Assembly: GCA_910584075.1 (NCBI GenBank)
Contig: CAJTZI010000028.1
Coordinates: 1 to 27,788, forward strand
DNA: 27,788 nucleotides
From: an uncultured Oscillibacter sp.
Lineage (GTDB): Bacteria; Bacillota; Clostridia; Oscillospirales; Oscillospiraceae
Direction of reading: 5' to 3'
Shown here: positions 20,863 to 27,788 of the stretch, in pieces
Layout: the number at the start of each line of letters is the position of its first letter
Position numbering within the stretch: the stretch's first letter is position 1
Translations under genes and position numbers: made by a program
Notes under the pieces: generated by a model
Told to the model about the DNA's origin: nothing
What the model saw: only the letters and a program-made list of their open reading frames with translations
The model's database searches: none

Positions 20863-21821
20863 CAAATCAGGTCTCCCTCCGAGTGGCCCCGCAGAGGCAG
20901 GTCCCGGAAGATCTCCGCCTCAATCCGTTCGTACTCTGCCGGACCCCGGGAGCGGCGCATCCTGCCGCCGTATCGCTCCCCGCCCTTGAAGAGATGGATC
21001 AGGTAGAACCAGACCTCCTTCATCCGCTGGGAGGCGGGGCCCACCTGACCGTAAAAGTCCTGATATTCCCGGTACAGGGCGGCGGTGAAGTCCTGCAGCT
21101 CCTCCCGGGAGGCGGCGGGGCCGCCCCGGAGCTTGCGAAACAGGGCCGGGTCCGCGACGGCCCCCCGGCCGATCATGACGTGCTCCGCCTGGGGAAAGGC
21201 CGCCTCATATTCCCGGCACTCCGCCGCGGTCCGCAGGTCGCCGTTATAGCACACCGGGTTCCGGCTCTCCGCCAGGGCCATGGCGAACACGTCCCGGTGG
21301 ACCGGGCCCTGGTATTTCTCCTTTTGCACCCGGGGATGGATGATGAGGCAGGCGATGGGATAGCGGTTGTAGATCTCCAGCAGCCGTCCGAACTCCTCCG
21401 GGGACTGGATGCCCAGCCGGGTCTTCACGGAGACGGGGAGCGGCGAGCGGGTGAACACGGTGCCAAAGAAGCGGTCCAGTTCCTCCGGCTTTGCCAGAAA
21501 GCCCGCTCCCTTGCCTTTGGCGGTGACGGTGCCGGAGGGACAGCCCAGGTTCAGATTCACCTCGTCATAGCCCAGGTCCTTTACGGTCTCCGCCGCCCAC
21601 AGGAAATCCTCCGCCCGGCAGGTCATCACCTGGGGCACCTGATGGAGGCCGGAGAGCGTCTCCAGCTCCCGGCGGTCCCGGGGGGTGAGGATGTGCTGGG
21701 GGGTGGGGGAGAAGAAGGGGATGAAATACCGGTCCGCGCCGCCGAAACACCGCCCCCACACCCGGCGGAAGACGCTCTTTGTGATGCCGTCCAGGGGAGC
21801 CAGGTCACAGTGGGCAATCAC
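20862..21821 (-). CDS. dus: tRNA-dihydrouridine synthase
   Basis: 319-residue FMN enzyme that reduces specific tRNA uridines to dihydrouridine, usually with NADPH. The TIM-barrel N-terminus reads D-L-A-P-L-D-G-I-T, followed by V-N-L-N-L-G-C-P-S-G with the catalytic Cys, K-G-K-G-A-G-F-L, S-V-K-T-R-L-G, I-I-H-P-R, C-Y-N-G-D-L and M-I-G-R-G-A-V-A-D-P. The start is the GTG at 21821, which overlaps the stop of the upstream gene (GTGA) after GGAGGAGAAG. The upstream frame stays open for a further 72 codons but is arginine/proline-rich non-coding sequence antisense-free of any motif. Last gene of an SPL-Spx/ArsC-dus operon; the subfamily (A, B or C) cannot be set by eye. Confidence 0.9.
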   Translation of the reverse strand: MIAHCDLAPLDGITKSVFRRVWGRCFGGADRYFIPFFSPTPQHILTPRDRRELETLSGLHQVPQVMTCRAEDFLWAAETVKDLGYDEVNLNLGCPSGTVTAKGKGAGFLAKPEELDRFFGTVFTRSPLPVSVKTRLGIQSPEEFGRLLEIYNRYPIACLIIHPRVQKEKYQGPVHRDVFAMALAESRNPVCYNGDLRTAAECREYEAAFPQAEHVMIGRGAVADPALFRKLRGGPAASREELQDFTAALYREYQDFYGQVGPASQRMKEVWFYLIHLFKGGERYGGRMRRSRGPAEYERIEAEIFRDLPLRGHSEGDLI

Positions 21822-22168
21822 GGCAGCTTCTCCTCCCACTCCGCCGGACGAAAGCCGGTCAGGACGAAGTCCTCTCCCACCAGGATGGGCCGTTTCACCA
21901 GCATTCCGTCCGTGGCCAGCAGCGCCAGCTGCTGCTCCTCGTCCATGGAGGGAAGTTTGTCCTTCAGGTCCAGGGCCCGGTACTGGAGGCCGCTGGTGTT
22001 GAAGAACTTTTTCAGCGGGCTCCCGCTCTTTTTCCACCAGGTCCGCAGTTCCTCCGCAGAGGGGTTTTCCAGCTTGATGTCCCGGGCCTCATAGGCGACC
22101 CCTTTGGCGTCCAGCCAGGCCTTTGCCTTTTGGCAGGTGGTGCATTTGGGATAGTGCAGAAATAGCAT
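21818..22168 (-). CDS. Spx/ArsC-family protein
   Basis: 116-residue thioredoxin-fold protein of the ArsC/Spx/MgsR group. The N-terminus M-L-F-L-H-Y-P-K-C-T-T-C carries the CxxC pair (Cys9 and Cys12). Family features include K-K-S-G near residue 47, L-A-T-D-G-M-L-V-K-R-P-I and a C-terminal G-F-R-P-A-E-W. Members either reduce arsenate or act as Spx-like regulators of RNA polymerase under thiol stress; the two roles cannot be separated from sequence alone. No other ars genes are nearby, which argues mildly against arsenic resistance. GGAGA precedes the ATG at 22168 inside the end of the SPL gene, and the stop overlaps the dus start. Confidence 0.85.
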   Translation of the reverse strand: MLFLHYPKCTTCQKAKAWLDAKGVAYEARDIKLENPSAEELRTWWKKSGSPLKKFFNTSGLQYRALDLKDKLPSMDEEQQLALLATDGMLVKRPILVGEDFVLTGFRPAEWEEKLP

Positions 22169-22180
22169 ATCGATTCTCCT

Positions 22181-23053
22181 TTATGAAAATAGGTTCAGCT
22201 GCTGTCCGGACTGCTTGTCCTCAAATTCCATGAGCCAGCTCATGGCCGCCTCCGCTTCCCAAAGGACGCCGCGCTTCCGGCACTCCTCCCGGAAGATTCG
22301 CTCCAGCCGGGGGGCATTGGGACTGGGGCACTGGTACCGGTTCCCGAAGGCGCGGATGTACCGCTCTTTCATGCCAGGGAAATGCCGGTCCAGCTGGGCG
22401 TAAAAGTACTCCCGGTCCCCCTCCCGCAGTGTGACACCCATGCCGAAGTTGACGATGGCCTCCACCCCAGCGTCGAAGCAGCAGTCCAGCAGTCCCCGCA
22501 GGTTCTCCTCCGTGTCATTGAGAAAGGGGAGAATGGGGCACAGCCACACGCCGGTACGGATGCCCGCCTCATGGCAGGTTTTCAGCATCTCAAACCGGCG
22601 GCGGGTGGTGCAGACATTAGGCTCCAGAACGCGGCAGAGGTTTTCGTCAAAAGTGGTGAAGGTGGTGCAGACCACGGCCTTGGCGGTTTGATTGATCCGC
22701 GTCAGAAGATCCAGATCCCGCAGGAGCAGGTCGGATTTGGTGAGCACCGACACGCCGAAGCCCTGACGCTCGATCACCTCCAGACAACGCCGGGTCAGGC
22801 GGGTTTCCCGCTCCAGGGGCAGGTAGGGGTCGGACATGGAGCCGGTGCCCACCATGCAGCGGCGGCGTCTGCGGCGGAGGGCTTCCTCCAGCAGCTCCGG
22901 GGCGTTGACCTTCACCGCCACATCCTCAAAGGCGTGGTCCATCTGGTAGCAGGTGCTGCGGGAGTCGCAGTAGATACACCCGTGGGAGCAGCCCCGGTAG
23001 ACATTGATGCCGTTGCGGGGGGAGAGAATGGATTTTGTCCTGATCTCGTGCAT
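22181..23053 (-). CDS. SPL-family radical SAM protein
   Basis: 290-residue radical SAM enzyme of the spore photoproduct lyase-like family (Rv2578c/YfkA-like group). The N-terminal C-S-H-G-C-I-Y-C motif (Cys22, Cys26, Cys29; CxxxCxxC) binds the [4Fe-4S] cluster that cleaves S-adenosylmethionine. Downstream motifs G-T-G-S-M-S-D-P-Y and V-L-T-K-S-D-L-L-L-R-D are characteristic of the group. It lacks the full SPL architecture, and its substrate is unknown, so it should not be called a photoproduct lyase. GAGGAGG precedes the ATG at 23053. First gene of the SPL-Spx/ArsC-dus operon; the next gene begins 12 bases after its stop. Confidence 0.85.
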   Translation of the reverse strand: MHEIRTKSILSPRNGINVYRGCSHGCIYCDSRSTCYQMDHAFEDVAVKVNAPELLEEALRRRRRRCMVGTGSMSDPYLPLERETRLTRRCLEVIERQGFGVSVLTKSDLLLRDLDLLTRINQTAKAVVCTTFTTFDENLCRVLEPNVCTTRRRFEMLKTCHEAGIRTGVWLCPILPFLNDTEENLRGLLDCCFDAGVEAIVNFGMGVTLREGDREYFYAQLDRHFPGMKERYIRAFGNRYQCPSPNAPRLERIFREECRKRGVLWEAEAAMSWLMEFEDKQSGQQLNLFS

Positions 23054-23079
23054 GGTGCGTCCTCCTCTCGAATATGGAA

Positions 23080-23108
23080 AGTATAGCAAAAAACGTGCTC
23101 CGGAGCAA
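23080..23108 (-). promoter_or_regulatory. Promoter of the SPL-Spx/ArsC-dus operon
   Basis: On the minus strand TTGCTC (23108-23103), a 17-base spacer and TATACT (23085-23080) preceded by an extended TGC. The transcription start would lie about 20 bases before the SPL start codon. Confidence 0.7.
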
Positions 23109-23112
23109 GGGC

Positions 23113-23145
23113 AAAAAAAGACGGCAGCCATTTTCGGCCGCCGTC
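23113..23145 (-). terminator. Intrinsic terminator of the three-gene envelope operon
   Basis: GACGGC-A-GCC pairing with GGC-C-GCCGTC (one mismatch) around a six-base loop, followed on the minus strand by seven T (23119-23113). It lies about 95 bases beyond the stop of the last envelope gene and immediately before the next promoter. No other feature is seen in 23146-23238. Confidence 0.88.
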
Positions 23146-23238
23146 TGCGCTGCTGCGGGGAAGCGCGCTCCTGCGATGTTTTATTGCAAAGACGTTCCTC
23201 TCTTCCACACACGAAGGCGCGGAATGCGGCGATTTGGA

Positions 23239-23952
23239 TCAGCGGATCTCGGGGTCATAGCTGGGATGGGCGGCCGGAGCTTCCTGTGTCTTGCTGGCTG
23301 CCCGGGCTTGTACCCGGGGGGACTTGGCGCTGGCTTTCCGCCAGCAGCGTACCAGCAGCACCGCACCCAGCAGGAACAGCACCCCGCCGGCGCCGCAGAA
23401 GACCCGGATAGTCCCAAAGGCCCGGGGCTCCGCCATCAGCGGAGGATCCATGGCATCGATCTCCGTATCCGGGAATCCGTAATCCTCCCGCAGAGTCTGG
23501 CGGAACATCTCCGCCAGCTCCTGGTCCATCTCTACCACCCGGGTGTCCAGTACCAGCTCCGCCGTGGGTGCCGCCCCGCCGGAGAAATAGCCGTAGGTCT
23601 GGTCCACCAGATTTTTTGCCGGGGAGAAATTGGAGGAGTGGACTGTCAGGCCCAGACAGCCCTGGCCGCTGGGGAGAATGTAATACCGCGAGGAGGTCTT
23701 TTTCGGCGTTCTGGAGTTGTTGGCCCGGTCCTCGGTCCAGGTCTGCATAGTGGCGAAGCTGTCCAAAAGATAGGGTACCCGGCCCGCCACATGGTCTCCG
23801 GCGGACACGTCCCCGGACAGCACGTCGTCAAAGCTCTTGGCGGCCTTGAAGGAGATGACCGTGTCCTGCAGGGAAAAGCAAAGGAGCAGGGCTCCGATGA
23901 GGACCAGAATCAGACCGGCCCCGCTGATTTTGTTAAAGAGATGTCCTAACAT
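23239..23952 (-). CDS. Two-helix membrane protein of unknown function
   Basis: 237-residue protein with an N-terminal membrane helix (G-A-G-L-I-L-V-L-I-G-A-L-L-L, about residues 11-27), a long extracytoplasmic domain (about 30-180) containing D-H-V-A-G-R-V-P-Y-L-L-D-S-F-A and Y-Y-I-L-P-S-G, then a second helix (V-F-C-G-A-G-G-V-L-F-L-L-G-A-V-L-L) and a basic cytoplasmic tail. The layout resembles several uncharacterised Oscillospiraceae membrane proteins, but no family was confidently recognised. GGAGGA precedes the ATG at 23952. Last gene of the unit with the lipoprotein 16 bases upstream and the 758-residue membrane protein. Confidence 0.7.
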   Translation of the reverse strand: MLGHLFNKISGAGLILVLIGALLLCFSLQDTVISFKAAKSFDDVLSGDVSAGDHVAGRVPYLLDSFATMQTWTEDRANNSRTPKKTSSRYYILPSGQGCLGLTVHSSNFSPAKNLVDQTYGYFSGGAAPTAELVLDTRVVEMDQELAEMFRQTLREDYGFPDTEIDAMDPPLMAEPRAFGTIRVFCGAGGVLFLLGAVLLVRCWRKASAKSPRVQARAASKTQEAPAAHPSYDPEIR

Positions 23953-23968
23953 GTCAGTCCTCCTGTTC

Positions 23969-24946
23969 TCATTTCTCCGGCTGGGCGGGCTTGAAGGTCT
24001 CCGTCACGCATTGGGCTCCGTCCCGGGTGAAGCCGCTGATGGTGGCGCTGAGGCTCAGATGTCCGTTGGAGCCGGCGGTGGTCTGTTTGTCAATGAGCCC
24101 CATCTGCACCAGGGTGAAGGAGCTGGCGGTCTCCATATCCACACCCAGGCGGCTGACCAGAAGGTCGCCCTGGACCTCACCGTGGGCAAAGAGTCCGTCC
24201 AGGGTCTCATAGGGGGTCTCAAAGGCCTGAATCACCGACTCCAAGTCCTCCGCAGCGTACTGGCCGGCCCCGGAGATGCTCTCCGTCCGGATGAGGGCGA
24301 TGATCTCGTCCCCCTGGGAGGCCAGAACCCATTCGGTGCCGTCGGGGAAGGTACAGGTGGTCATAGAGGCGTTCAGGTATGGCTTCAGCCCGCCGCACAG
24401 GGCGGTGAAGAACTCCCGGTTGGTGTTGGTGTCCAGTACCATCTCACCGTCCCGGTTGCCAACGTGGAGCGGCCAGGTCTCCTCCGTGGTACTGCCCTCG
24501 CTCTCCAGGGCCGTGGCCATCCAGCCGGGCAAGTCGTAAAATGCGCCGGAGCCGGTCTCCACGTCATCCTCCAGGGCCGCCGCCATGGCGTCGTGGAAGG
24601 CGCCGTAGTAGTTGGGGGCGGTCAGCGTGGTCTCCACCGTGCTCCAGGCCTCCTTGCCCTCCACGGCATGGGCGGTGCAGGTGAGAGATGCCATCTTCTC
24701 AAGGCAGGCCTTGTACACCGGGGCCAACTCCCCGCCCACGGCCTCGTCCGTGCCGGAAAAGAGCTGATGGAGGGGATTGTCGCCGGATATGTAGGGCTTG
24801 ATTCCCTCGTAGTCCCCCTGCTGAACAGCCTGGACCAGAGTGTTTACTACCTCCTCGTCGGAGAGTTCCTCCGTCTTGGACATGGGAACACAGGCGGTCA
24901 AAAGCAGGCACAGGGCCGCCGTGAGTGCAATCAGATATTTTTTCAT
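23969..24946 (-). CDS. Predicted lipoprotein, middle gene of the envelope operon
   Basis: 325-residue lipoprotein. The signal peptide M-K-K-Y-L-I-A-L-T-A-A-L-C-L-L ends with the lipobox L-T-A-C (Cys near residue 19). The mature part starts with an acidic spacer and a helical repeat-like stretch (D-E-E-V-V-N-T-L-V-Q-A-V-Q-Q-G-D), the pattern of small DUF4878/DUF5105-like envelope lipoproteins; the match is suggestive only. The ATG at 24946 is chosen because the signal peptide starts there; the ribosome site (AAGGACGG) is distant and weak, and an in-frame ATG at 24970 is possible. It follows the large membrane gene by 40 bases. Function unknown. Confidence 0.72.
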   Translation of the reverse strand: MKKYLIALTAALCLLLTACVPMSKTEELSDEEVVNTLVQAVQQGDYEGIKPYISGDNPLHQLFSGTDEAVGGELAPVYKACLEKMASLTCTAHAVEGKEAWSTVETTLTAPNYYGAFHDAMAAALEDDVETGSGAFYDLPGWMATALESEGSTTEETWPLHVGNRDGEMVLDTNTNREFFTALCGGLKPYLNASMTTCTFPDGTEWVLASQGDEIIALIRTESISGAGQYAAEDLESVIQAFETPYETLDGLFAHGEVQGDLLVSRLGVDMETASSFTLVQMGLIDKQTTAGSNGHLSLSATISGFTRDGAQCVTETFKPAQPEK

Positions 24947-24986
24947 ATTGATAAACCGTCCTTTTTGCATTTTCTCTTTGCCGCTG

Positions 24987-27263
24987 TCAAGAGGTCAGAG
25001 GCTCAATCTCCGGCAGAGTCAGCGCATAGGCGCTGCTGAGCTCCAGCCGCAGGGCGGGGTAGTCTCCGTCCATCTGCTCCGGCAGATAGGTGATCTGTGC
25101 AGAGAGATAATACCCCTCCTGCTTATAGTCCGCGTACAAAATGGCGATTCGGGGCACCGTTCCGCCTACCTCGAGATACACTGTCTGTTTGACTGCGATG
25201 TCGTATTCCTCAAAATACGTGGTGTCCGAAACGCCCTCCGGATCAATATCTGCGCCGGAGGCCTCCAATGCGGCGCAGGCCTGGTCCACCACGTCTCTGG
25301 CGGTTTCGCCGGCGGCGATGGAGACGGTGACCTCCATGCCGTGGGCCGAGGAGCGGAGGGTATAGCCGTCATCCAGAAATACGGGGGAGCCGCTGTATGG
25401 AACATGGGCGTCCACAAAGGCGTCGCGGCCGAACATATCATAGGGGGCCTTGATGTATCCGACGGCGGTGTGATCGAAGTCCAGCTCTTCCGCCAGATGG
25501 AACAGGGACTGGTAGTTCTCCTCCGTGATCTCCACCTGGGCCGAAGCGGTGCGCTGGAGGTTTTCCAGCATGAAGAGGATGGCGCCCCGGACATCATCGC
25601 TCTTTTTGCCGCTTCCGCCGCTCTTTTGATGGGCTCTCGCCGTCACCAGCAGGCCGTCCTCCGCCAGGGCCGCGCCCACGTGGACGGCGCTTCCGTCCTT
25701 GAGGTACAGTGTGAGGATCTCATACCGGTACTCCGTGCCATCCGCCGCCGTCAGGGGCACCAGGGTCTCCTCCGCTCCGGCATGGGCAAACTGGAAGTAG
25801 TCATACTGGGGTGAGGTGCGGTAGTCGCTGATGGGCTGGAGCAGTGCGTCAAGGGCCGCGTCCTCATCCGCGCCGGTCCGGACGGTCAGCGTGAAGTCCG
25901 CACCGGTGACGGAGTCGTGGAATTCGTTGATGCCGGTGGCCTGGAACGCGCTGTCCACCAGATAGTACACGCCGTCCGTCTCATAGCGGTGGACAGCGTC
26001 CGTTGGTGTCCGGGCCGTGACGGAGGAGCCGGACTGACCGGCGGACGCTTGGCCGGAGGAGGCCGTGCCACCGGGGAGGGAGCCATCCAGCAGGGCTCCC
26101 AGGCCGTAGCCGGCAGAGCCCAGGGCCAGGGCCAGGAGCAGTGCCAGGGCGCACAGTCCCCAGCGCCAGGGGACCGGCTCCTGGGGGGGCTCCAGTCCGT
26201 AGACCGGCGCGAAATTGGGATAGACTTTGGCGATGCGGATCTTTTTCTGCCGTCCGTTCCGCAGAGAGTACCGGCCCTGCCAGCTCCACCGGTCCTCCCC
26301 GATCAGCTCAAAATCCGTCAGGGGAAGCACCACCAGGCTCAAAGAACTGCCCGGAAGCACCTGCCCGCTGGTCAGCAGGGAGACAGCCCGCAGGATAGAT
26401 GCCCTGGCCCGCGCCTGTTCCGCCGGGGACAGGAGGTCCCATTGGATGACCCGGAGGCGGACGGCCTTTTCTGTGAAGCGGTATGTATCTGTGGCGTTGA
26501 GGGCGCTGAGATTCACCTGCCAGAGGTGGCCCGCCGCCCGGAGGAAGAGAAAGGATTCCGCCTGGTTGAGACGGCTGAGAGGCAGAGCAAAGAGCATGGC
26601 TGCGAAGGCGCTGAGAATGGCGAAGAGGGCGGCCATGGTCAGGGGAATGGGAGCGTCCTGCCTCACCGCGATGACCAGCAGCGCCGCACCCACCGCGAAC
26701 CCCGGCAGCAGGGAGAGAAGGAGGCTGAACCGCAGGGGCCGCAGCCAGCCCTTGCCCGCCGGATAGAAATCCGCCTCACCCGCAGCCGAGGCCGCCTCCG
26801 GAGAGGCGGGGGGCGGAGGGAGCTCCGGCGCGCCGGTATTCCGCAGGCCGCCCAAAATGGTGGGCACCGCGCCCAGCAGGGTGAAGAGGTACAGCATGGC
26901 CAGATCGCCCCAGTAGGCGGCGCTCTCCAGTATTCCCTGCTCCAGCAGGAAGGAGATGGAGCGGTATGCCTCCAGAATTCCCCAGTCCAGCTCCGAGGCA
27001 ATGGCGATGGCCCCGGTGAGCCGGTGGGCGAAAAATGTCATCAGCAAGATCAGGACAGAGGAGACCGCCGCGCCCTTTTTGCTCAAAATGCCGCCCAGCA
27101 TCTCGTAGCCCTTCAGGGCGCAGACCGCCATGACGAGCCCGGATATGGAGGCCACGTATCCCATCTGACCGATGACGACTGTGCAGGCAACGCCGATCAA
27201 AGAGCCCAAAAGGGCGCCGACCACGCCTGCCGCCACATTTTCCCGTCTTTTTTTCTGTTCCAC
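24987..27263 (-). CDS. Large polytopic membrane protein with extracytoplasmic C-terminal domain, unknown function
   Basis: 758-residue protein. The N-terminal part holds about six transmembrane helices in the first 250 residues, including G-A-L-L-G-S-L-I-G-V-A-C and L-I-L-L-M-T-F-F, with a proline-rich cytoplasmic loop (L-P-P-P-P-A-S-P-E-A-A). A soluble section (about 250-360) precedes another helix (L-A-L-L-L-A-L-A-L-G-S-A-G). A Gly/Ser/Thr-rich linker leads to a C-terminal half of about 350 residues, probably outside the cell, with several acidic alpha/beta segments. GTG at 27263 is taken as the start because AAAGGAG lies eight bases upstream; the frame remains open to 27320 but without a ribosome site. 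First gene of a three-gene operon. No family recognised. Confidence 0.72.
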   Translation of the reverse strand: MEQKKRRENVAAGVVGALLGSLIGVACTVVIGQMGYVASISGLVMAVCALKGYEMLGGILSKKGAAVSSVLILLMTFFAHRLTGAIAIASELDWGILEAYRSISFLLEQGILESAAYWGDLAMLYLFTLLGAVPTILGGLRNTGAPELPPPPASPEAASAAGEADFYPAGKGWLRPLRFSLLLSLLPGFAVGAALLVIAVRQDAPIPLTMAALFAILSAFAAMLFALPLSRLNQAESFLFLRAAGHLWQVNLSALNATDTYRFTEKAVRLRVIQWDLLSPAEQARARASILRAVSLLTSGQVLPGSSLSLVVLPLTDFELIGEDRWSWQGRYSLRNGRQKKIRIAKVYPNFAPVYGLEPPQEPVPWRWGLCALALLLALALGSAGYGLGALLDGSLPGGTASSGQASAGQSGSSVTARTPTDAVHRYETDGVYYLVDSAFQATGINEFHDSVTGADFTLTVRTGADEDAALDALLQPISDYRTSPQYDYFQFAHAGAEETLVPLTAADGTEYRYEILTLYLKDGSAVHVGAALAEDGLLVTARAHQKSGGSGKKSDDVRGAILFMLENLQRTASAQVEITEENYQSLFHLAEELDFDHTAVGYIKAPYDMFGRDAFVDAHVPYSGSPVFLDDGYTLRSSAHGMEVTVSIAAGETARDVVDQACAALEASGADIDPEGVSDTTYFEEYDIAVKQTVYLEVGGTVPRIAILYADYKQEGYYLSAQITYLPEQMDGDYPALRLELSSAYALTLPEIEPLTS

Positions 27264-27298
27264 TCGAACAGCTCCTTTCCATAAAGATATATCACTAT

Positions 27299-27327
27299 AT
27301 TCTATGGGGCCTTTTGGCATTGATCAA
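27299..27327 (-). promoter_or_regulatory. Promoter of the envelope operon, next to the IS
   Basis: On the minus strand TTGATC (27327-27322), a 17-base spacer and TAGAAT (27304-27299). The -35 box ends one base from the TA target site of the IS (27329-27330), so the IS lies directly upstream and could replace or supply upstream contacts. A second -10-like box, TATAGT, lies a few bases downstream. Confidence 0.5.
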
Positions 27328-27330
27328 CTA

Positions 27331-27788
27331 GGTGGTGTCGTCAATAAAAGTGTGATATAATAGTCCTCAAAGTAGAAGGAGGGCAGAAAAATGGGAAAGG
27401 AACAGCATCGACACGATATCAGCGACAGAGCATGGGAGAAAATCAGGCCATACACCATTGGCGAAAAGGGGACGCGTGGAGGTAACGCACGTGATACCCG
27501 GCAATTTATCAACGGTGTATTCTGGATTCTGCGCACTGGAGCCCCTTGGCGGGATTTGCCGGAAACATATGGAAACTGGAAGAATGTCCACCGCCGGTTC
27601 TGCCGGTGGCGTGACAAGGGAATCTGGGAAAAGATTCTGGAAGCCTTGGTGGATGACACAGATTTTGAGTGGCTGATGATCGACGCCAGCCATGTCAAAG
27701 TACATCCCGACGCCGCTGGCGCACGTGGTGGAAATCAGGCGATGGGCCGCACAAAAGGGGGCTCAACACCAAGATACATTTGGCCGTG
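27331..27788 (+). mobile_element. Left part of an IS5-family (IS427-type) insertion sequence, cut by the window end
   Basis: The terminal repeat GGTGGTGTCGTCAATA (27331-27346) matches the inverse of bases 21-36 with one mismatch, and TA at 27329-27330 is the likely target duplication. An extended -10 box TGATATAAT (27353-27361) can drive the transposase. The element carries the first transposase frame and runs out of the window; the same-orientation right end at base 1 suggests the same IS flanks both sides. Confidence 0.88.
27391..27788 (+). CDS. IS5-family transposase, first frame (partial)
   Basis: At least 132 residues before the window ends. The N-terminal DUF4096-type domain shows W-E-K-I-R-P, F-I-N-G-V-F-W-I-L-R-T-G-A-P-W-R-D-L-P and W-K-N-V-H-R-R-F, and the first catalytic Asp of the DDE triad is Asp98 in L-M-I-D-A-S-H-V-K-V-H. 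The conserved M-G-R-T-K-G-G lies at about 118-124. Immediately after, the family sequence L-N-T-K-I-H-L-A continues in the -1 frame (27762-27788), not in this frame. The switch is at AAAAGGGGG (27753-27761), so the second frame is probably reached by programmed -1 slippage, as known for IS427-type elements, or the copy is frameshifted. AAGGAGGG precedes the ATG. Confidence 0.88.
   Translation, partial: MGKEQHRHDISDRAWEKIRPYTIGEKGTRGGNARDTRQFINGVFWILRTGAPWRDLPETYGNWKNVHRRFCRWRDKGIWEKILEALVDDTDFEWLMIDASHVKVHPDAAGARGGNQAMGRTKGGSTPRYIWP

Noticed and set aside
21822..22037. N-terminal extension of the dihydrouridine synthase frame
   Set aside because: It overlaps the Spx/ArsC gene in another frame and has no family motif; GTG at 21821 with a good ribosome site fits the family start.
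1..27788. Composite transposon bounded by the two IS copies
   Set aside because: The content is mostly core metabolism and housekeeping genes (mrnC, rqcH, proBAC, dus), which does not look like cargo; assembly breaks at a repeated IS explain the ends better.

Overview
The window looks like a chromosomal stretch of a GC-rich gut Bacillota, most likely an Oscillospiraceae member of the Flavonifractor/Intestinimonas/Lawsonibacter kind. This rests on the roughly 60% GC, AGGAGG-type ribosome binding sites, sigma-A promoters with extended -10 boxes (TGNTATACT recurs), an S-layer-homology surface protein, and small families such as DUF378 and DUF6440. The genus is an inference. No rRNA, tRNA or CRISPR array was seen.

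Layout. The window starts with the last 36 bases of an IS5-family (IS427-type) insertion sequence and ends inside the left part of what looks like a second copy in the same orientation, so both ends may be assembly breaks at a repeated IS. From the left: mrnC-rqcH (rRNA maturation and ribosome rescue); a DUF378 membrane protein; a long structured non-coding stretch; a 1304-residue S-layer-type surface protein; then a redox block (7.7-13.4 kb). That block holds a Crp/Fnr regulator, an operon of thioredoxin, rhodanese and a CoA-disulfide/sulfur reductase-rhodanese fusion, a second thioredoxin with its thioredoxin reductase, and a ferredoxin with a NapH-like membrane iron-sulfur protein. A 162-bp MITE-like element lies inside the block.

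Then follow a DUF6440-membrane protein-XRE regulator operon, a lipoprotein, a TepA/ClpP-like protease divergent from a tiny membrane protein, the proline pathway (proB, an O-acetyltransferase, proA, and proC with its own promoter), an SPL radical SAM-Spx/ArsC-dihydrouridine synthase operon, and a three-gene envelope operon of unknown function directly beside the right-hand IS.

The most interesting observation is regulatory. The three redox operons each carry a dyad of the form GTGA-N5-TYAC centred about 40-42 bases upstream of the predicted transcription start, the class II activator position. The recognition helix of the neighbouring Crp/Fnr protein has the CRP-type R-E-x-x-x-R residues that read GTGA half sites. 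I infer a compact local regulon for thiol, persulfide or nitrosative redox control, with half sites one base closer than in the E. coli CRP site. This is a prediction from sequence.
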